Source of the DNA: Nilaparvata lugens
Taxonomy: Eukaryota > Arthropoda > Insecta > Hemiptera > Delphacidae
Length of the DNA stretch: 64,000 bases
Reading direction: 5' to 3'
NCBI RefSeq assembly: GCF_014356525.2
Contig: NC_052505.1
Location: forward strand, 18,342,938-18,406,937
Notes under the pieces: model-generated
What the model was told of the DNA's origin: nothing
What the model saw: the letters and a program-made list of their open reading frames with translations, nothing else
Databases searched by the model: none
Shown here: positions 33,099 to 43,980 of the stretch, one piece after another
Layout of the letters: each line of letters starts with the position of its first letter
Numbering within the stretch: position 1 is the stretch's first letter
Translations under genes and position numbers: made by a program

Positions 33099-33655
33099 AA
33101 TTTTAACAGTGAAAAAGTATGGATATACAACAGAGTAATTTTTTGTATTATTTATCACGAATTGTGAACAAAAACCAGCATCTACTAAAATCTACATGCC
33201 TGAAAACGGAGTAGCAATCTGTAGTGCAAATACTGTTCAGAATGCTGTGTTCCTCGATACAGCGGGACACATTAAAGTTAATAAGAGCATCGGGAGCTTC
33301 TCTCAAGTATTTGCAACATATAAGACACGAGGAAACACGTTTACTGTTTTTGGGTGATATGGGTAGGGGGTGTACGACATGTGGAGGGCTGCTCGTTGGA
33401 AGGGGAAACATGTTTGAGTATTTCGTTGTTGGGGGGTTGGGGGGCACAAAGGGATGGAGAAAGATATTAAGAGGGAACTAGTTAGGGGGGGTTTCAGTTG
33501 GAGCACCCCCTCAACCCCCACCCCACTGTGCCAATAGCCGTTTTCTGTTTGTTAATGTTAAATGTGCTTTGCTATTTTGTAAATTGGAACACCAATTAGG
33601 CGGGTAACCCTCTATCTTATTCTATCTCTTTTTAACATTCCATCGCTCTCAAACT
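33099..33655. other. Unassigned with G-runs
   Basis: Opposing frames at 33148-33521 have no recognisable domain. GGGGGGTTGGGGGG-type runs lie at 33425-33500. Confidence 0.35.
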
Positions 33656-34015
33656 TTGTCTTGGTCTTCTCCTTGTTCTTCTTCTTCTTTTTCTTCTTTT
33701 TCTTTTTATCTTTCATCATCATCATCATCATCATCTTCTTCTTCTTCTTCTTCTTCTTCTTCTTCTTCTTCTTCTTCTTCTTCTTCTTCTTCTTCTTCTT
33801 CTTCTTCTTCTCTTCTTCTTCTTCTTCTTCTTCTTCTCTTCTTCTTCTTCTTCTTCTTCTTCTTCTTCTTCTCCTCGTTGTTGTTGTTGTTTTTCTTCTT
33901 CCTCTCGTTGTTGTTGTTGTTTTCCCTCTTCTTCTTCTCGTTGTTTTTCTTCTCTTCTTCTTTCTCTTCTCCTTCCTCTTTTTCTTCTTCGTCTTCTTCT
34001 TCTTCTTATTTTGTT
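33656..34015. repeat. (CTT)n-rich compound microsatellite
   Basis: (TTC)n with an internal (CAT)n at 33716-33736 and GTTGTTGTTG islands. The 130-148-codon frames over it are compositional. Confidence 0.95.
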
Positions 34016-34904
34016 TTCCCTTTTCCAACGATACCTCTTCTCCTTTGATACTTTTCAACCTTTTTCCTTAATTCTCCTTTTAGTTTTGAACTCATTTTTC
34101 TCTTCCGTATCCCGTTGATACTTTCTTTCTTTGTATTCCAAGCTCTTCTCTTCCACATTTTATCGTCTTCGTATTGAAATTTCATTTCTTCATCATCCAA
34201 ATCCTTGTTCTAGTATTATTCCTGTTCGTTTGACCCTTCCCCTGATCACAAGATCAACTTATTCCTGTATTCTACCACCTAATCTTCTCCTCAAACTAAT
34301 TGACTCTAAACTCGCTAAACTCCAAATGAATAATTTATTCATTTTCCTTTTCTCGATTTTCCCTTCCCCTCCGACTTGTCTCCTCTATGAAATTCATTCA
34401 GTCTCTCTTTTCATTGACCACACTTCTCACAAACTATCTCTTTTGCTTTTCATCTTTCCTTTCTTTATCATCATAGTACATTCTAAATTAATTGTTTCAA
34501 GTGTTTGTGTTTTGTTTCAATGTGGAAATTAGTGAAGAATTGAAAAGTCGTACATAACCTTTATTTGGACAATTTATTTTATGAAATTGGGATGAAAAGA
34601 AGTTTTGGACTGTAGTCTGTTTCTTTGTCCTTAAGTTGATTGTAAATAATAAATAAATAAATAATTATGATAGTAGTTATTACTGTATCTTCTCTCGCCT
34701 TACACCCACTTCTAATTTTTGTCACCATCCATTGTAATCTATTGTTTCTCCCTCTTGTTCCCTTTCTTCTACCCTACTCCTCCTCTTTCTCAACTCTTGC
34801 CTCCTTCTCAATCTCATAAACACTTGTGAGCTCACCAAGTGAGCTCTAGCAAGAAACACATTTATTCAATCTATTTGTTAGCGAATCTGAGCATAAAGAA
34901 GAGC
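34016..34904. other. Unassigned, pyrimidine-rich
   Basis: The 133-codon frame 34131-34532 is serine/leucine-rich with no conserved features. AATAAATAAATAAATAAT at about 34645 may be another retro-element tail. Confidence 0.35.
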
Positions 34905-35940
34905 AACATCCTATCTGAGGAGAGAAAGATAGGAATCTTCTTCTCCAAAGAGAGAATGATAGAGAAGAGATCTTAAAAGAGAGAGAGAGTACTATCTTAT
35001 CATAAGAGAGACAGAGAGCAGCATCTTCAACGAAAAGAGAAAGAAAGAAATCTTCTTCTCCAGAGAGAGAATGATAGAAAAGAGGGATCTAAAGAGAGAG
35101 GGAGCATCATCTTCTCTGAAGAGAGACAGAGAGCAGCATCTTCACTGAAGAGAGAGAGTAGTATTTTCTTTGAAGAGAGAGAAGGAGAGAAATCTTCTCC
35201 TCCAAAAAGAGAATAATAGAAAAGAGGGATCTAAAGAGAGAGAGAGAGAGAGCACCATCTTCTCTGAAGAGAGACAGAGAGCAGCATCTTCACTGAAGAG
35301 AGAGAGTAGAATTATCTCTGGAGAGATAGAAAGAGAGAAATCTTCTTCTCCAAAGAGAGAATAATAGAAAAGAGGGATCTAGATAGAGACGGAGCGCCTT
35401 CTTCTCTCAAGAGAAACAGAGAGCAGCATCTTCACTGAAGAGAGAGAGAGTAGTATTTTCTTTGAAGAGAGAGAAAGAGAGAAATCTTCTTCTCAAAAGA
35501 GAGAGTGATAGAAAAGAGGGATCTAGAGGGAGAGAGAGCACCATCTTCTCTGAAGAGAGACAAGGAGCAGCATCTTCATTGAAGAGAGAGAGAGAGTAGT
35601 ATTTTCTTTGAAGAGAGAGAAAGAGAGAAATCTTCTTCTCCAAAGAGAGAATGATAGAATGGAGAGATCTGAAGAGAAAGAGAGAGAGGGAGCACCATCT
35701 TCTCTGAAGAGAGACAGAGGGCAGCATCTTCACTGAAGAGAGAGAGTAGTATTTTCTTTGAAGAGAGAGAAGGAGAGAAATCTTCTACTCCAAAGAGAGA
35801 ATGATAGGAAAGAGAGATCTAAAGAGAGAGGGAGCGAGAGCATCATCTTCTTTCATGAGAGACAAAGAGCAGCATCTTCACTGAAGAGGGAGAGAGTAGT
35901 ATTTTCTCTGAGAGAGAGAAAGAGCGAAATATTCTCCTCT
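34905..35940. repeat. ~130-160-bp GA-rich tandem repeat, about seven units
   Basis: Blocks GAAATCTTCTTCTCC, AGAGGGATCTAAAGAGAGAG, CATCTTCTCTGAAGAGAGAC and GCAGCATCTTCACTGAAGAG recur in fixed order. GAAATCTTC phases fall near 35046, 35176, 35336, 35481, 35626 and 35777. AAGA/TCTT inverted words make each unit hairpin-prone. Predicted frames on both strands are by-products. Confidence 0.9.
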
Positions 35941-36270
35941 GTTGAAGTAGCAACATTGAGATTGTTTTCAGTTGTGATGTCAAAGTGGTGTTGGAATGAC
36001 AGAAATTTCAATCATTGCCTGTTGCCTGGCCTTGATTGATGTCAAAGTGTTCTGCTCAATTAGCAGACTGACGTATGCCGTGTCATCTCCAAACAGCACA
36101 CTGACAATCAGCGCTGATTGAAAACAATCTTCAATCTTCACAGGAATTTAGAGAAATTAAAAGTTATCAATTAGGGTACTTCATGATCATGATCAACCCC
36201 TCCAAGTTCCATAGGAATAATAGGGGCTCAATCTTCAAGGGAATTGGAAGGAATTCAAAATTTATCTATT
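35941..36270. other. Unassigned
   Basis: Weak inverted words AGATTGTTTTCAGT / GATTGAAAACAATCT bracket about 35959-36132. No other feature. Confidence 0.35.
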
Positions 36271-36306
36271 ATTATTAAACGAAAATCCAAATTAAATGCT
36301 GTAATA
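36271..36306. repeat. Family L half-copy
   Basis: TATTAAACGAAAATCCAAAT TAAATGCTGTAA matches the left arm of the 5899 hairpin. Confidence 0.6.
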
Positions 36307-36605
36307 CAAAATTTGTCATTGAGGAGATTTCATCATCATATGTATCTTCTTTTCGAGTATACTATATTTCATGTTTTCCTGATAACACATGAGATCAGTA
36401 CGGTTATTTCCAAGTTACAACTAGTAGTTCTGTGAACAGTAGACCTCACGCAGTATTCTCATCCACAAGTACCTGATTGAAACTAGACCTTATGGAAATA
36501 CAGCAATATACTGGCTTCTCCACACATCTGTGTAATCACTTGTCAGCTGATTTATGATGAATAATTCTATAGTCTGATTTTTACTCTAATATTGGCGTCT
36601 GAAGG

Positions 36606-36851
36606 CAAAGACCTTAAAGATGCATAGACTCACATGCAGCGCTAGTGTCGTACTTGCAATTGAAATCGGCCATTGAGGGGGCAACCTATAAGATTATTAC
36701 ATACCAAATGCCTTTGTAATCTATAATATTACAAACATATAGATATAATATCTCGTGCTAAAATACCCCAATGGCGGCCTTCAATTTCAAGTAAGAGCTA
36801 TCATTGGGAAGGCATAGGCATTGTGGGTCTATATCTCTTTTAAGGTCTTTG
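36606..36851. mobile_element. Family E hAT-like MITE, 246 bp
   Basis: The 8-bp duplication TCTGAAGG (36598-36605, 36852-36859) and termini CAAAGACCTTAAAGATGC / CTCTTTTAAGGTCTTTG identify it. It sits within family D and is the cleanest copy of E in the window. Confidence 0.9.
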
Positions 36852-37038
36852 TCTGAAGGAGGCTCCTTCTTCCTTTTATATTATCCTTGAAATGCAAAAT
36901 TTCCAAAAACCTTTTATATACGTCGACGCGCAATTAAAAAAGGAACATACCTGTCGAATATCATGAAAATCTATTACCGCGTTTCGCCGTAAATGCGCAA
37001 CATATAAACATTTAAACATTCAAACATTTAAACATTAA

Positions 37039-37229
37039 AGCAGCGTTTACACCAAAGTTATTAACAAAATGTTAATACTGTAACTTGATCCTTATGGATT
37101 CTATTAGATTGAACGGAGCTTGACAAACACATATGTTCATAATTTATGTATGATAAGTTATGTTCAATCTAATAGAATCTATATGGATTGAGTTATTAAC
37201 ACTTTGTTAGTAACTTTGGTGGACGCAGC
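37039..37229. mobile_element. Family F TTAA-target MITE, 191 bp
   Basis: TTAA lies at 37035-37038 and 37230-37233. Termini AGCAGCGTTTACACCAAAG / CTTTGGTGGACGCAGC. The inner hairpin ATTCTATTAGATTGAACGGA / TGTTCAATCTAATAGAATC is shared with 52445-52630. Confidence 0.9.
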
Positions 37230-37290
37230 TTAAGAGAAATGCCAAACCGTCGACTTGAATCTTAGACCTCTCTTCGCTCGGTCAATAATA

Positions 37291-37376
37291 GACTCACTTC
37301 AAACTGTCAGTATCTGTTATCACAAACACACCTAGGTTTCACACCAACCAATGCTGACAGTTTAAAGCAAGATTCC
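37291..37376. repeat. Family O hairpin repeat
   Basis: GACTCACTTCAAACTGTCAG and ATGCTGACAGTTTAAAGC arms, directly after the end of family D. Confidence 0.6.
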
Positions 37377-37836
37377 TACATATCAGTATCATCTTGAAGA
37401 AAAAAAAAGCATCAGATAGCTTATACAATCGTTTGGCTCAACTCACACTTACGCGACTCAGGTCGAGAAGAGACTTGACTCTAGTCGAGAGCATGTGTTT
37501 TCAAATGGTGACGTCGCGGAGACTAGAATCGACTGGTCTGAGTGTCACCATTGGGAAACACATGAGGGGGTCAGAATACAATGGGTCGAAGTGACATTTT
37601 TCATTTTTTTGAGTTAGCTACAGTAATCGATAGCTGAAAGTGGTAAAAATCTAGAAGAATCAATTAATGTAAATAAACTTTATGCTCAATTTTCTCGGGC
37701 CGTGCTTAGTGGAAATAGCCCAATCAGGACTCATGGAAATTATATTTTGACTGTGCTAGTCACTTTTGATGATTCTGATATGTGGGAATCCAGTTTAAAG
37801 CTGACATCGACACTTTAATCAAACATGATTCCTTAT
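37377..37836. other. Unassigned
   Basis: The 66-codon frame 37394-37594 has no recognised domain. A partial O-like word (CCAGTTTAAAGCTGACATC) lies near 37790. Confidence 0.35.
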
Positions 37837-37995
37837 AAAATAAATAAAAATAAAAATCTGAATACTCTTTTAAATTATTTTATCATAATTTATGTATAAA
37901 ATAATTTGAAATGGTACTCAGATTCATATTTTTATTCAGATTAAAAGTAGCCCTATAGAAAAAAGACGATCATCCCTTATCAATGCTGACAGTTT
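37837..37995. repeat. Dispersed AT-rich repeat (matches 43497-43615)
   Basis: AATAAAAATAAAAATCT ... TATTTTTATTCAGATTAAAAG TAG(C/T)CCTA is shared with the sequence just right of the assembly gap. The right end adds the 3' half of an O hairpin (ATGCTGACAGTTTGCATTTGA). Confidence 0.55.
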
Positions 37996-37996
37996 G

Positions 37997-38054
37997 CATT
38001 TGATATAAATAAATAAATAAATAAAATAAATAAATAAATAATAAATAAATAAAA

Positions 38055-38121
<67 letters not shown>
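37997..38121. repeat. (AAAT)n microsatellite
   Basis: About 120 bp of AAATA repeats beginning immediately after an O-hairpin half-copy. Confidence 0.95.
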
Positions 38122-38122
<1 letters not shown>

Positions 38123-38715
38123 ATCATCATAGAATGTTGCACGTCTCTTTGCAGTGTCAAGTCTTTTGTTTAGCGACACTGCCACGCGGCAAGCATCGAA
38201 AGGCTTCTTCGGGGCTTTGTGCTGAGCTAAACAAAGAGAGAATCATTGTGGAAAGATGGTGTAAGAGTGAGAAAGACTGCTGCTGCTTTGAGGAAGTAAT
38301 CCCGGCTAGATTTATTTGTTTTCTAATCCCGAGCATTTTTGGTTGGTGGGGGGGTTGGTCTCATCATCAACCCCCCTCTCCCCTTCAACCTCCCTCATCA
38401 ATTCCCTCCCTCATCAATTTCATCCCCTCGAAACAAAACAACGAACAAGAGCCCTCGCGCCTTTTGATTTTGTACTCTGTTTAGACTGAGGCCGCCTTTT
38501 GATTGTGTCCTGTCTTTAGCCTGCTGGTAGCATCTCAGTAACAAAGGCAGCATGTAATAAACTCAGGGATTTGTTCCGTGATGGTCAGGGAGAGGACACC
38601 ACTGCCTTGAAGTATCTAGTGTGTGGTTGCAATATCAATATCAACTCACTAAAATCAGAGACTAGGGATTATTGAACAGTATCTTCAGTTTTTTCTCAAA
38701 TAGTCTCCAGTTACA
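38122..38715. other. Unassigned, moderately GC-rich
   Basis: The 116-codon frame 38134-38484 is cysteine- and proline-containing but shows no family I can name. GTTGGTGGGGGGGTTGG lies at about 38340. Confidence 0.3.
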
Positions 38716-40435
38716 AATTAGAAAAAGATTAGTAAACGATTAATGGATTGGACTCTAGAAAAAAATTAATAAGAAGCTGCATTTGAAGTATTGCACTCTA
38801 TGGTTTAGAAACCTGGACTATTGGTAAGGAAGAAGTAAGAGCACTAAATGCCTTTGAAGTATGAGGAACGCGACTAGGTGGCACTCCGACTACTTGACAC
38901 CCCGACTACTTGTTCCCTTTTCTAACCGGGTTTCAGGGGATAAGTAGACACGAGCCATACCCGTCTAGTTGTCTCCTGCCTGAGGAGGTGATAACTAGTC
39001 GGGGGGACACCCTGTCACGAGGGTGCGAGGTGTCAAGTTGTCGTTTACGGTCGGGACTAGTTGACACCTCCGGTCCAGTAGGTGTCAAGTAGTCGAGGTG
39101 ACAACTTGACGGCAGTGGCATATTTTTACGAGGGTACAAGTAGTCATCTACGGTCACGACAACCTATCCCCTCGACTCCACTCCACAAGAAATCACCATT
39201 TCGGCTGGCTCTTCATTTGAAAGTTGGAAAATGAAGAGCCAAACTATCAATTTCCATATGAAAATGGGAAATAATTTCTATCTCATATTTACTCTTATTG
39301 CCACTTATTTACTATAATATTATTTATTATTTATTTAATATTATGCCCAGGAATGAGAGAAATAATTTCTTCCCTTCAATATTTGCAGTGATAGATATGG
39401 CAACACGCTACTCTTCATAATCATACTCATAAAATTTGTTTGAACAGTGTCTGTGAGTGTAGAAGACACAGACACAACTTGAATATTCTTATTGGCCTTC
39501 TTATGGTCTGATTTCCATCTGAGCGCAAGTGTATAATATAAATACTTATTTATCCTCATATTAATTACCAGACTTCATGTAATATCTCAGTGATAACTAC
39601 ACTGATAGCTTCATCTACCATATCATTGATGGATGAAAATTTGACTGTCCTAGCATTAGGCTCAATTTACTCGTAAACGGTGCGTCTGACGGGAAAATAT
39701 AACTAGAGAAAATGTGTTTAGAATTGTGATCTACATCTAATTATCGATTTTTTTCTGTTTTCAACCAACTTGAAAAAAATTGTTCTAAAAATAGCAAAGA
39801 CGGCGAATATCTCCCAAAACGTGCGTTTGACGGGAAAATGTTACTGAACCAAAAGTGCTTAGAATTCGATTCTACGTCATAACCAGTAAGAGAAATTTCT
39901 TGATTGCCAAAGTGACCAGGTGTCAAGTAGTCGGGGTGACAACTGGACGGCGACCCGAAGTTTGGTGTTGGAGACTGATGCTCAAGTTGAAATGGACTGA
40001 TAGAATTACTAATGCGGAAGTATTTCAAAGGGTTGAGGAAAAACTATCTCTTTTGCATATTTTAATGTACAGACGGCATTCTTGGCTTGGCCATGTATTT
40101 AAACACAACGAATTCACCTTAAGAATACTGGATAATTGGACAAAGGGCTCGTGGAAGACCCCGGCTACAATATTTTAAGCAAGTAACCAAAGATCTAGGG
40201 ATCCCGAGATACATCCAACTGAAAAGTACAGCTCTGGGCAGAAAAGGTTGGAAAGATGCCTACCAATCGAATGATTGATATCAATTATCCTATTTTACCT
40301 ATAGTATCTATTTCGGATTATGTGTTATCTAAATTTGGGAGAGGAATAGCACAAGGTTACCTTATTTTGCCTCTCCCTATCATTTTGATAATGCACTTAT
40401 TGTATAAATGAATAAAGAATGAATGAATGAATAAA
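38716..40435 (+). pseudogene. LINE reverse-transcriptase relic split by a transposon
   Basis: The first piece (to 38863) encodes ...SIALYGLETWTIGKEEVRA then AFEV; the second (from 39957) encodes EVWCWRLMLKLKWTDRITNA ... RRHSWLGHVFKH, then in a shifted frame GRPRLQYFKQVTKDLGIP ... GRKGWKDAYQSND. 'YG.ETWT', 'W.RRML.I.W.DR..N.EV' and 'R..WLGHV.RH' are landmarks of the C-terminal domain in RTE/CR1-like elements. It is broken by stops, a frameshift and the 1093-bp insertion. The 3' UTR (GGGAGAGGAATAGCACAAGG) ends in an (AATG)n tail at about 40410-40435. Confidence 0.8.
38864..39956. mobile_element. 1093-bp DNA transposon inside the LINE
   Basis: An imperfect 8-bp duplication (GAAGTATG 38856-38863; GAAGTTTG 39957-39964) brackets 38-bp terminal inverted repeats. 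Both contain CCGACTACTTGACACC at the same offset from the end. Five or more further copies of GGTGTCAAGTAGTCG-like words in both orientations lie at 38880-39160 and look like subterminal transposase sites. Internal direct repeats CGTCTGACGGGAAAATAT / CGTTTGACGGGAAAATGT occur near 39685 and 39825. No transposase frame. Eight bp suggests hAT, but the termini are not hAT-typical. Confidence 0.75.
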
Positions 40436-41390
40436 AAATGATTGAAGCTGAAGAGGAGATCTTTAGTCTATGCTAAAAGTGAATGATACAATTAATCAAT
40501 GATGATTCAATGATTTATTACAGCCAGAAAATACATACAGTAAACTAGGCCATGTCAATACAATAAAATTAGTAACAGTATTACAATAACAATAATACAC
40601 AACATGCAGTGCAAGAGCAGGCTTCAAAACTATTCGGTTTTACAAAAAAAAAATAATAATAATACAGAAATATCAATAAACAATAGTCAATGGATCATAA
40701 CAGTTGCAATATGAAAATCATTTCACCAAAAGTGAATGGAGGTTGACAGATAGAATGCATCATAACAGTTGCAATATTGTAGTGGTCAGTAGGACGACTT
40801 GTGCGTGAGAAAACGCTATAACTTCTTATTATCTCAGCAGGAGTCTGTCATCCGAAACAGGCGGAAAATTGAAAATTAAGACAGATCCTTCTAGAAAAAG
40901 ATGTCCAGTTGCTCTCCTCCCAGAAAAAAAGACCTGTCCAGTTGTTCTTCCACTGCATACTATCACTATATTCCAACAATAAAGCACCTCCGTTGTATTG
41001 TTTGCTCTATATCATGTCCTTTTACTGTATATTTTTATTATGATCATTATGATTTCTTCTGACTTCGTGAACTCTCGGTTGCGTCTAGTTGTACGTCTTG
41101 CTACACTTTTTTATTACATTTTCATGCTCTGTTTTGTGTCACGATTATCTTAACCTTGTTTCATGATTAGATGTTGTCTATTGTTTGACTTGAGTAGAAT
41201 AAAATATTTGTTTTTCAGTTGTTTTAGATAATATTGTGCTCTACTGAGTTAAAATGTGTACTGGTTCATTGATATGAGAGTATTTTCACACCGTTAACCT
41301 TCACTATACAACGATCAAGATGAACTATGAATTATCATGTTTACAATAATAATACCGTACTATTATTCTCGATACTTGAATTGTTCAGTA
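40436..41390. other. Unassigned
   Basis: ATCATAACAGTTGCAATAT is repeated at 40694 and 40761. Otherwise no feature. Confidence 0.35.
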
Positions 41391-41460
41391 ATAAAGAATG
41401 TAATCGTAATGTAATAACGTAATTTAATAATGTAATGTAATGTAATTTTCATAATGTAAT

Positions 41461-41825
41461 AATGAATGAAAATCATGAACATAGAAAAACCTTGATGTTA
41501 GGTTCTTCCAATTTACGAAAATCAATACCAATTAACTTAATTAATAAAGAATGTAGGAATGAAAATCATGAACATAGAAAAACCTTAATGATAGGTTCTT
41601 CCAATTTACGAAAATCAATACCAATTAACTTAATTAATAAAGAATGTAGGAATGAAAATCATGAACATAGAAAAACCTTAATGATAGGTTCTTCCAATTT
41701 ACGAAAATCAATATCAATTAACTTAATTAATAAAGAATGTAGGAATGAAAATCATGAACATGGAATAACCATAATATTAGGTTCTTCCAATTTACGAAAA
41801 TCGAGACCAATTAACTTAATTAGCA
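41461..41825 (+). repeat. 93-bp minisatellite, four units, open in frame
   Basis: GAAAATCATGAACATAG starts at 41468, 41561, 41654 and 41747, exactly 93 bp apart. Because 93 is 31 codons, one frame (41462-41887, 141 codons) stays open through all units, giving the peptide repeat NENHEHRKTLMLGSSNLRKS plus IPINLINKECR. Units differ mostly by synonymous-looking or conservative changes until unit 4. No family is recognised. The AATAAAGAATGTA junction also occurs upstream at 41391, suggesting a decayed extra unit. A gene is unlikely but not excluded. Confidence 0.85.
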
Positions 41826-42122
41826 TAATTAATTTCAAACAACAAACCACTATACTTTATTCCAAAAAATATATTATCGAAACGTAGATAATCATCATCT
41901 CTTTTGGAATAATAATTCAACGTTAGTTTTCAGAAGTGGAAACATCGGTTTTCATGGAAACTCTGGACAGTAGAATTTTTGAGATGAGCTTGTAGTTTCT
42001 CTCCAAATCATTGTCATGATTATTGTCATTCTATGTTCGAATAAATGTGTGTGAAAATTACAATATTTACCTACACAATCTGTCCAGTTATGTTACTAAT
42101 CAATTATAGAAAAATAGTGTAT
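41826..42122. other. Unassigned AT-rich spacer
   Basis: No feature recognised between the minisatellite and the family C element. Confidence 0.3.
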
Positions 42123-42539
42123 TACTTTCCTTGCCCTATTACCATAGGTAAGGAAAGTATTGCTTTCAGAAAAAAATTAAGGTACCACAATTTCTAAATT
42201 TCTATACATTTCAAGGTCCCCTTAGTCCAAAAAAAGTGGTTTTTGGGTATTGGCATAGAGAAACAATGGCGTAAGTAGATATCCCATGGTATAGGGCATT
42301 TATGTCGCAACTTTTACTGTGTTATCTCAAGCCGATTACTGTCGATTATTGTAGATTTTTACTGTTTTGACTGGGTAAAAGTGTATAAACGGCACAATAT
42401 GAGAGACTACAAGCGTCATAAAGCTTCACGGGAAAGAAATAAGTGGACTATCGGCTTGAGATAACAGTAAAAGTTGCGACATAAACGCCCTATATCATGG
42501 GATATCTATATATGCTATTGTTTCTCTATGGTATTGGTC

Positions 42540-42579
<40 letters not shown>

Positions 42580-43230
42580 TGTATGAGTGTATGTGCGTCT
42601 GTGTACACGATATCTCATCTCCCAATTAACGGAATGACTTGAAATTTGGAACTTGATGTCCTTACAATATAAGAATCTGCCACGAACAATTTCGATCGAA
42701 TGCAATCCAATATGGCGTCTAAAATGGCGAAAATGTTGTCAAAAACAGGGTTTTCGCGATTTTCTCGAAAACGGCTCCAACGATTTTGATCGAATTCATA
42801 CCTGAAATAGACATTGATAAGCTCTATCAACTGCAACAAGTCCTACATCTGTAAAGTTTCGGGAGCTCCGCCCCATCTATGCAAAGTTTGATTTTAGATT
42901 CTCAATTAGCAGCCTTCATATACAATTCAAACAAAAAATTTCAAGTGAAAAAGATTGAGCATGAAAATCTCTGCAATTGATGTCTTGTAACCTTTTCACC
43001 TAAGCTTGAAATTCGAGAAAATGTGTTTATTAAATTGCAATTGTTGGCAACTGTTGGTTCTATTGAATCATTTACTACGTCATACCTCGTGTGTCTCTAG
43101 CGTTATTGTCCTATCACCAGCTGTCTCATATCTTTGAATAGTAGATTTGAGATGCGCGAGAACACTAGCGTCAGGTGGTAAATTTTCATAACGGCAAGGA
43201 AAGTTGTGTGAGTGCGCCACACCAGATTTT
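42123..43230 (+). mobile_element. Family C element interrupted by a family B MITE
   Basis: It runs from TACTTTCCTTGCCCTATTAC to GGCAAGGAAAGTTGTGTGAG plus TGCGCCACACCAGATTTT. With the 277-bp B insertion and its 7-bp duplication removed, the phrase TTTTGGGTATTGGTCTG is restored, leading into (TG)n at 42545-42578. The body is in opposite orientation to the 29920 and 49375 copies. Confidence 0.9.
42254..42530. mobile_element. Family B MITE, 277 bp, intact
   Basis: Termini CATAGAGAAACAATGGCG / GCTATTGTTTCTCTATG; GTATTGG duplicated at 42247-42253 and 42531-42537. The long subterminal arms (GATATCCCATGGTATAGGGC / GCCCTATATCATGGGATATC) make it foldable. No coding frame. Confidence 0.92.
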
Positions 43231-43380
43231 TTTTATTGAAGATCATAATGATAGACTAGTAATTAACAGATTTTTAAGTAGTACTATTTCTCATCTTCAA
43301 CCCTTCTAATAGCAACTGGATGTCGGAAAACATAATTTCTCACTATCTGTAGAAATGATATAACAAAGGTGTCAATAAAC

Positions 43381-43480
43381 NNNNNNNNNNNNNNNNNNNN
43401 NNNNNNNNNNNNNNNNNNNNNNNNNNNNNNNNNNNNNNNNNNNNNNNNNNNNNNNNNNNNNNNNNNNNNNNNNNNNNNNN
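43381..43480. other. Assembly gap (100 N)
   Basis: Exactly 100 unknown bases, the usual placeholder for a scaffold join of unknown length. Confidence 0.99.
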
Positions 43481-43927
43481 TTCGTTAACTATTAGTTAAT
43501 AAAAATAAAAATCTAAGAAATCTAATCTTCAACATGTTGTGAGCAAATAATTTAAAGGCTACTAGGATTTATATTTTTATTCATATTCAAAAGTAGTCCT
43601 AAAGAAAAAAATACATTATCAGAATAAAATTAGTATAATTGATGGTGAGGTTTTGAAATCTCTCCATAATAAAAATTAATTATTTCTCAATAGCCTATAG
43701 ATTGTCAGCCAAATACCAAAGACATGATAGACAGTCTCCAAGTCAGTGACAGAGTAACAGACAAAAAGAAAATTTAATTTTACCTGGAAAATAATTACAA
43801 ATGTGTATATATTTTGATATCATGTATAATATTCATTACTTTCATTACTTTAGTTATTGCCACCCAATTATTTAGGAGCTCTAGACTACTAAGATTAGGT
43901 TAAGAATGTTTCTGTATCCTCATTTCT
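43481..43927. other. AT-rich repeat and unassigned sequence
   Basis: 43497-43615 is a copy of the dispersed repeat at 37837. The rest is unassigned. Confidence 0.4.
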
Positions 43928-43980
43928 CAGTACAGCTGATGATGCGTTGGTTAACTACGTGAAACCATGGTTCTGTTTTA
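43928..43980 (+). ncRNA. Hammerhead ribozyme-like motif 2
   Basis: CTGATGA (43936-43942), extra T, stem II GCGT/ACGT (one G-T pair) with a nine-base loop, GAAAC (43961-43965), palindrome ACCATGGT (43964-43971), then T as the NUH base. Stem I is ACAG (43932-43935) with CTGT (43973-43976), four perfect pairs exactly where required. The 18 bases TTTTAAAGTTTTTAATAA that follow are also found after the GAAAC motif of family M at 55790, tying this solitary motif to that mobile family. Confidence 0.55.

Larger units (their letters stand above)
36420..37288 (+). mobile_element. Family D element (short form) with E and F inserted
   Basis: It starts ACTAGTAGTTCTGTGAACAG and ends AGACCTCTCTTCGCTCGG TCAATAA. 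Removing E (36606-36851) and F (37039-37229) together with their duplicated target bases leaves a continuous ~410-bp family D sequence including CGTCGACGCGCAATT and CGCGTTTCGCCGTAAATGCG. The superfamily is unknown, and no coding frame or clear TIR is present. Confidence 0.85.

Noticed and set aside
38134..38484. 116-codon cysteine/proline-containing frame as a small secreted protein
   Set aside because: It begins within sequence flanking an AAAT microsatellite, ends in C-rich low-complexity sequence, and has no signal peptide or paired-cysteine pattern I can defend.
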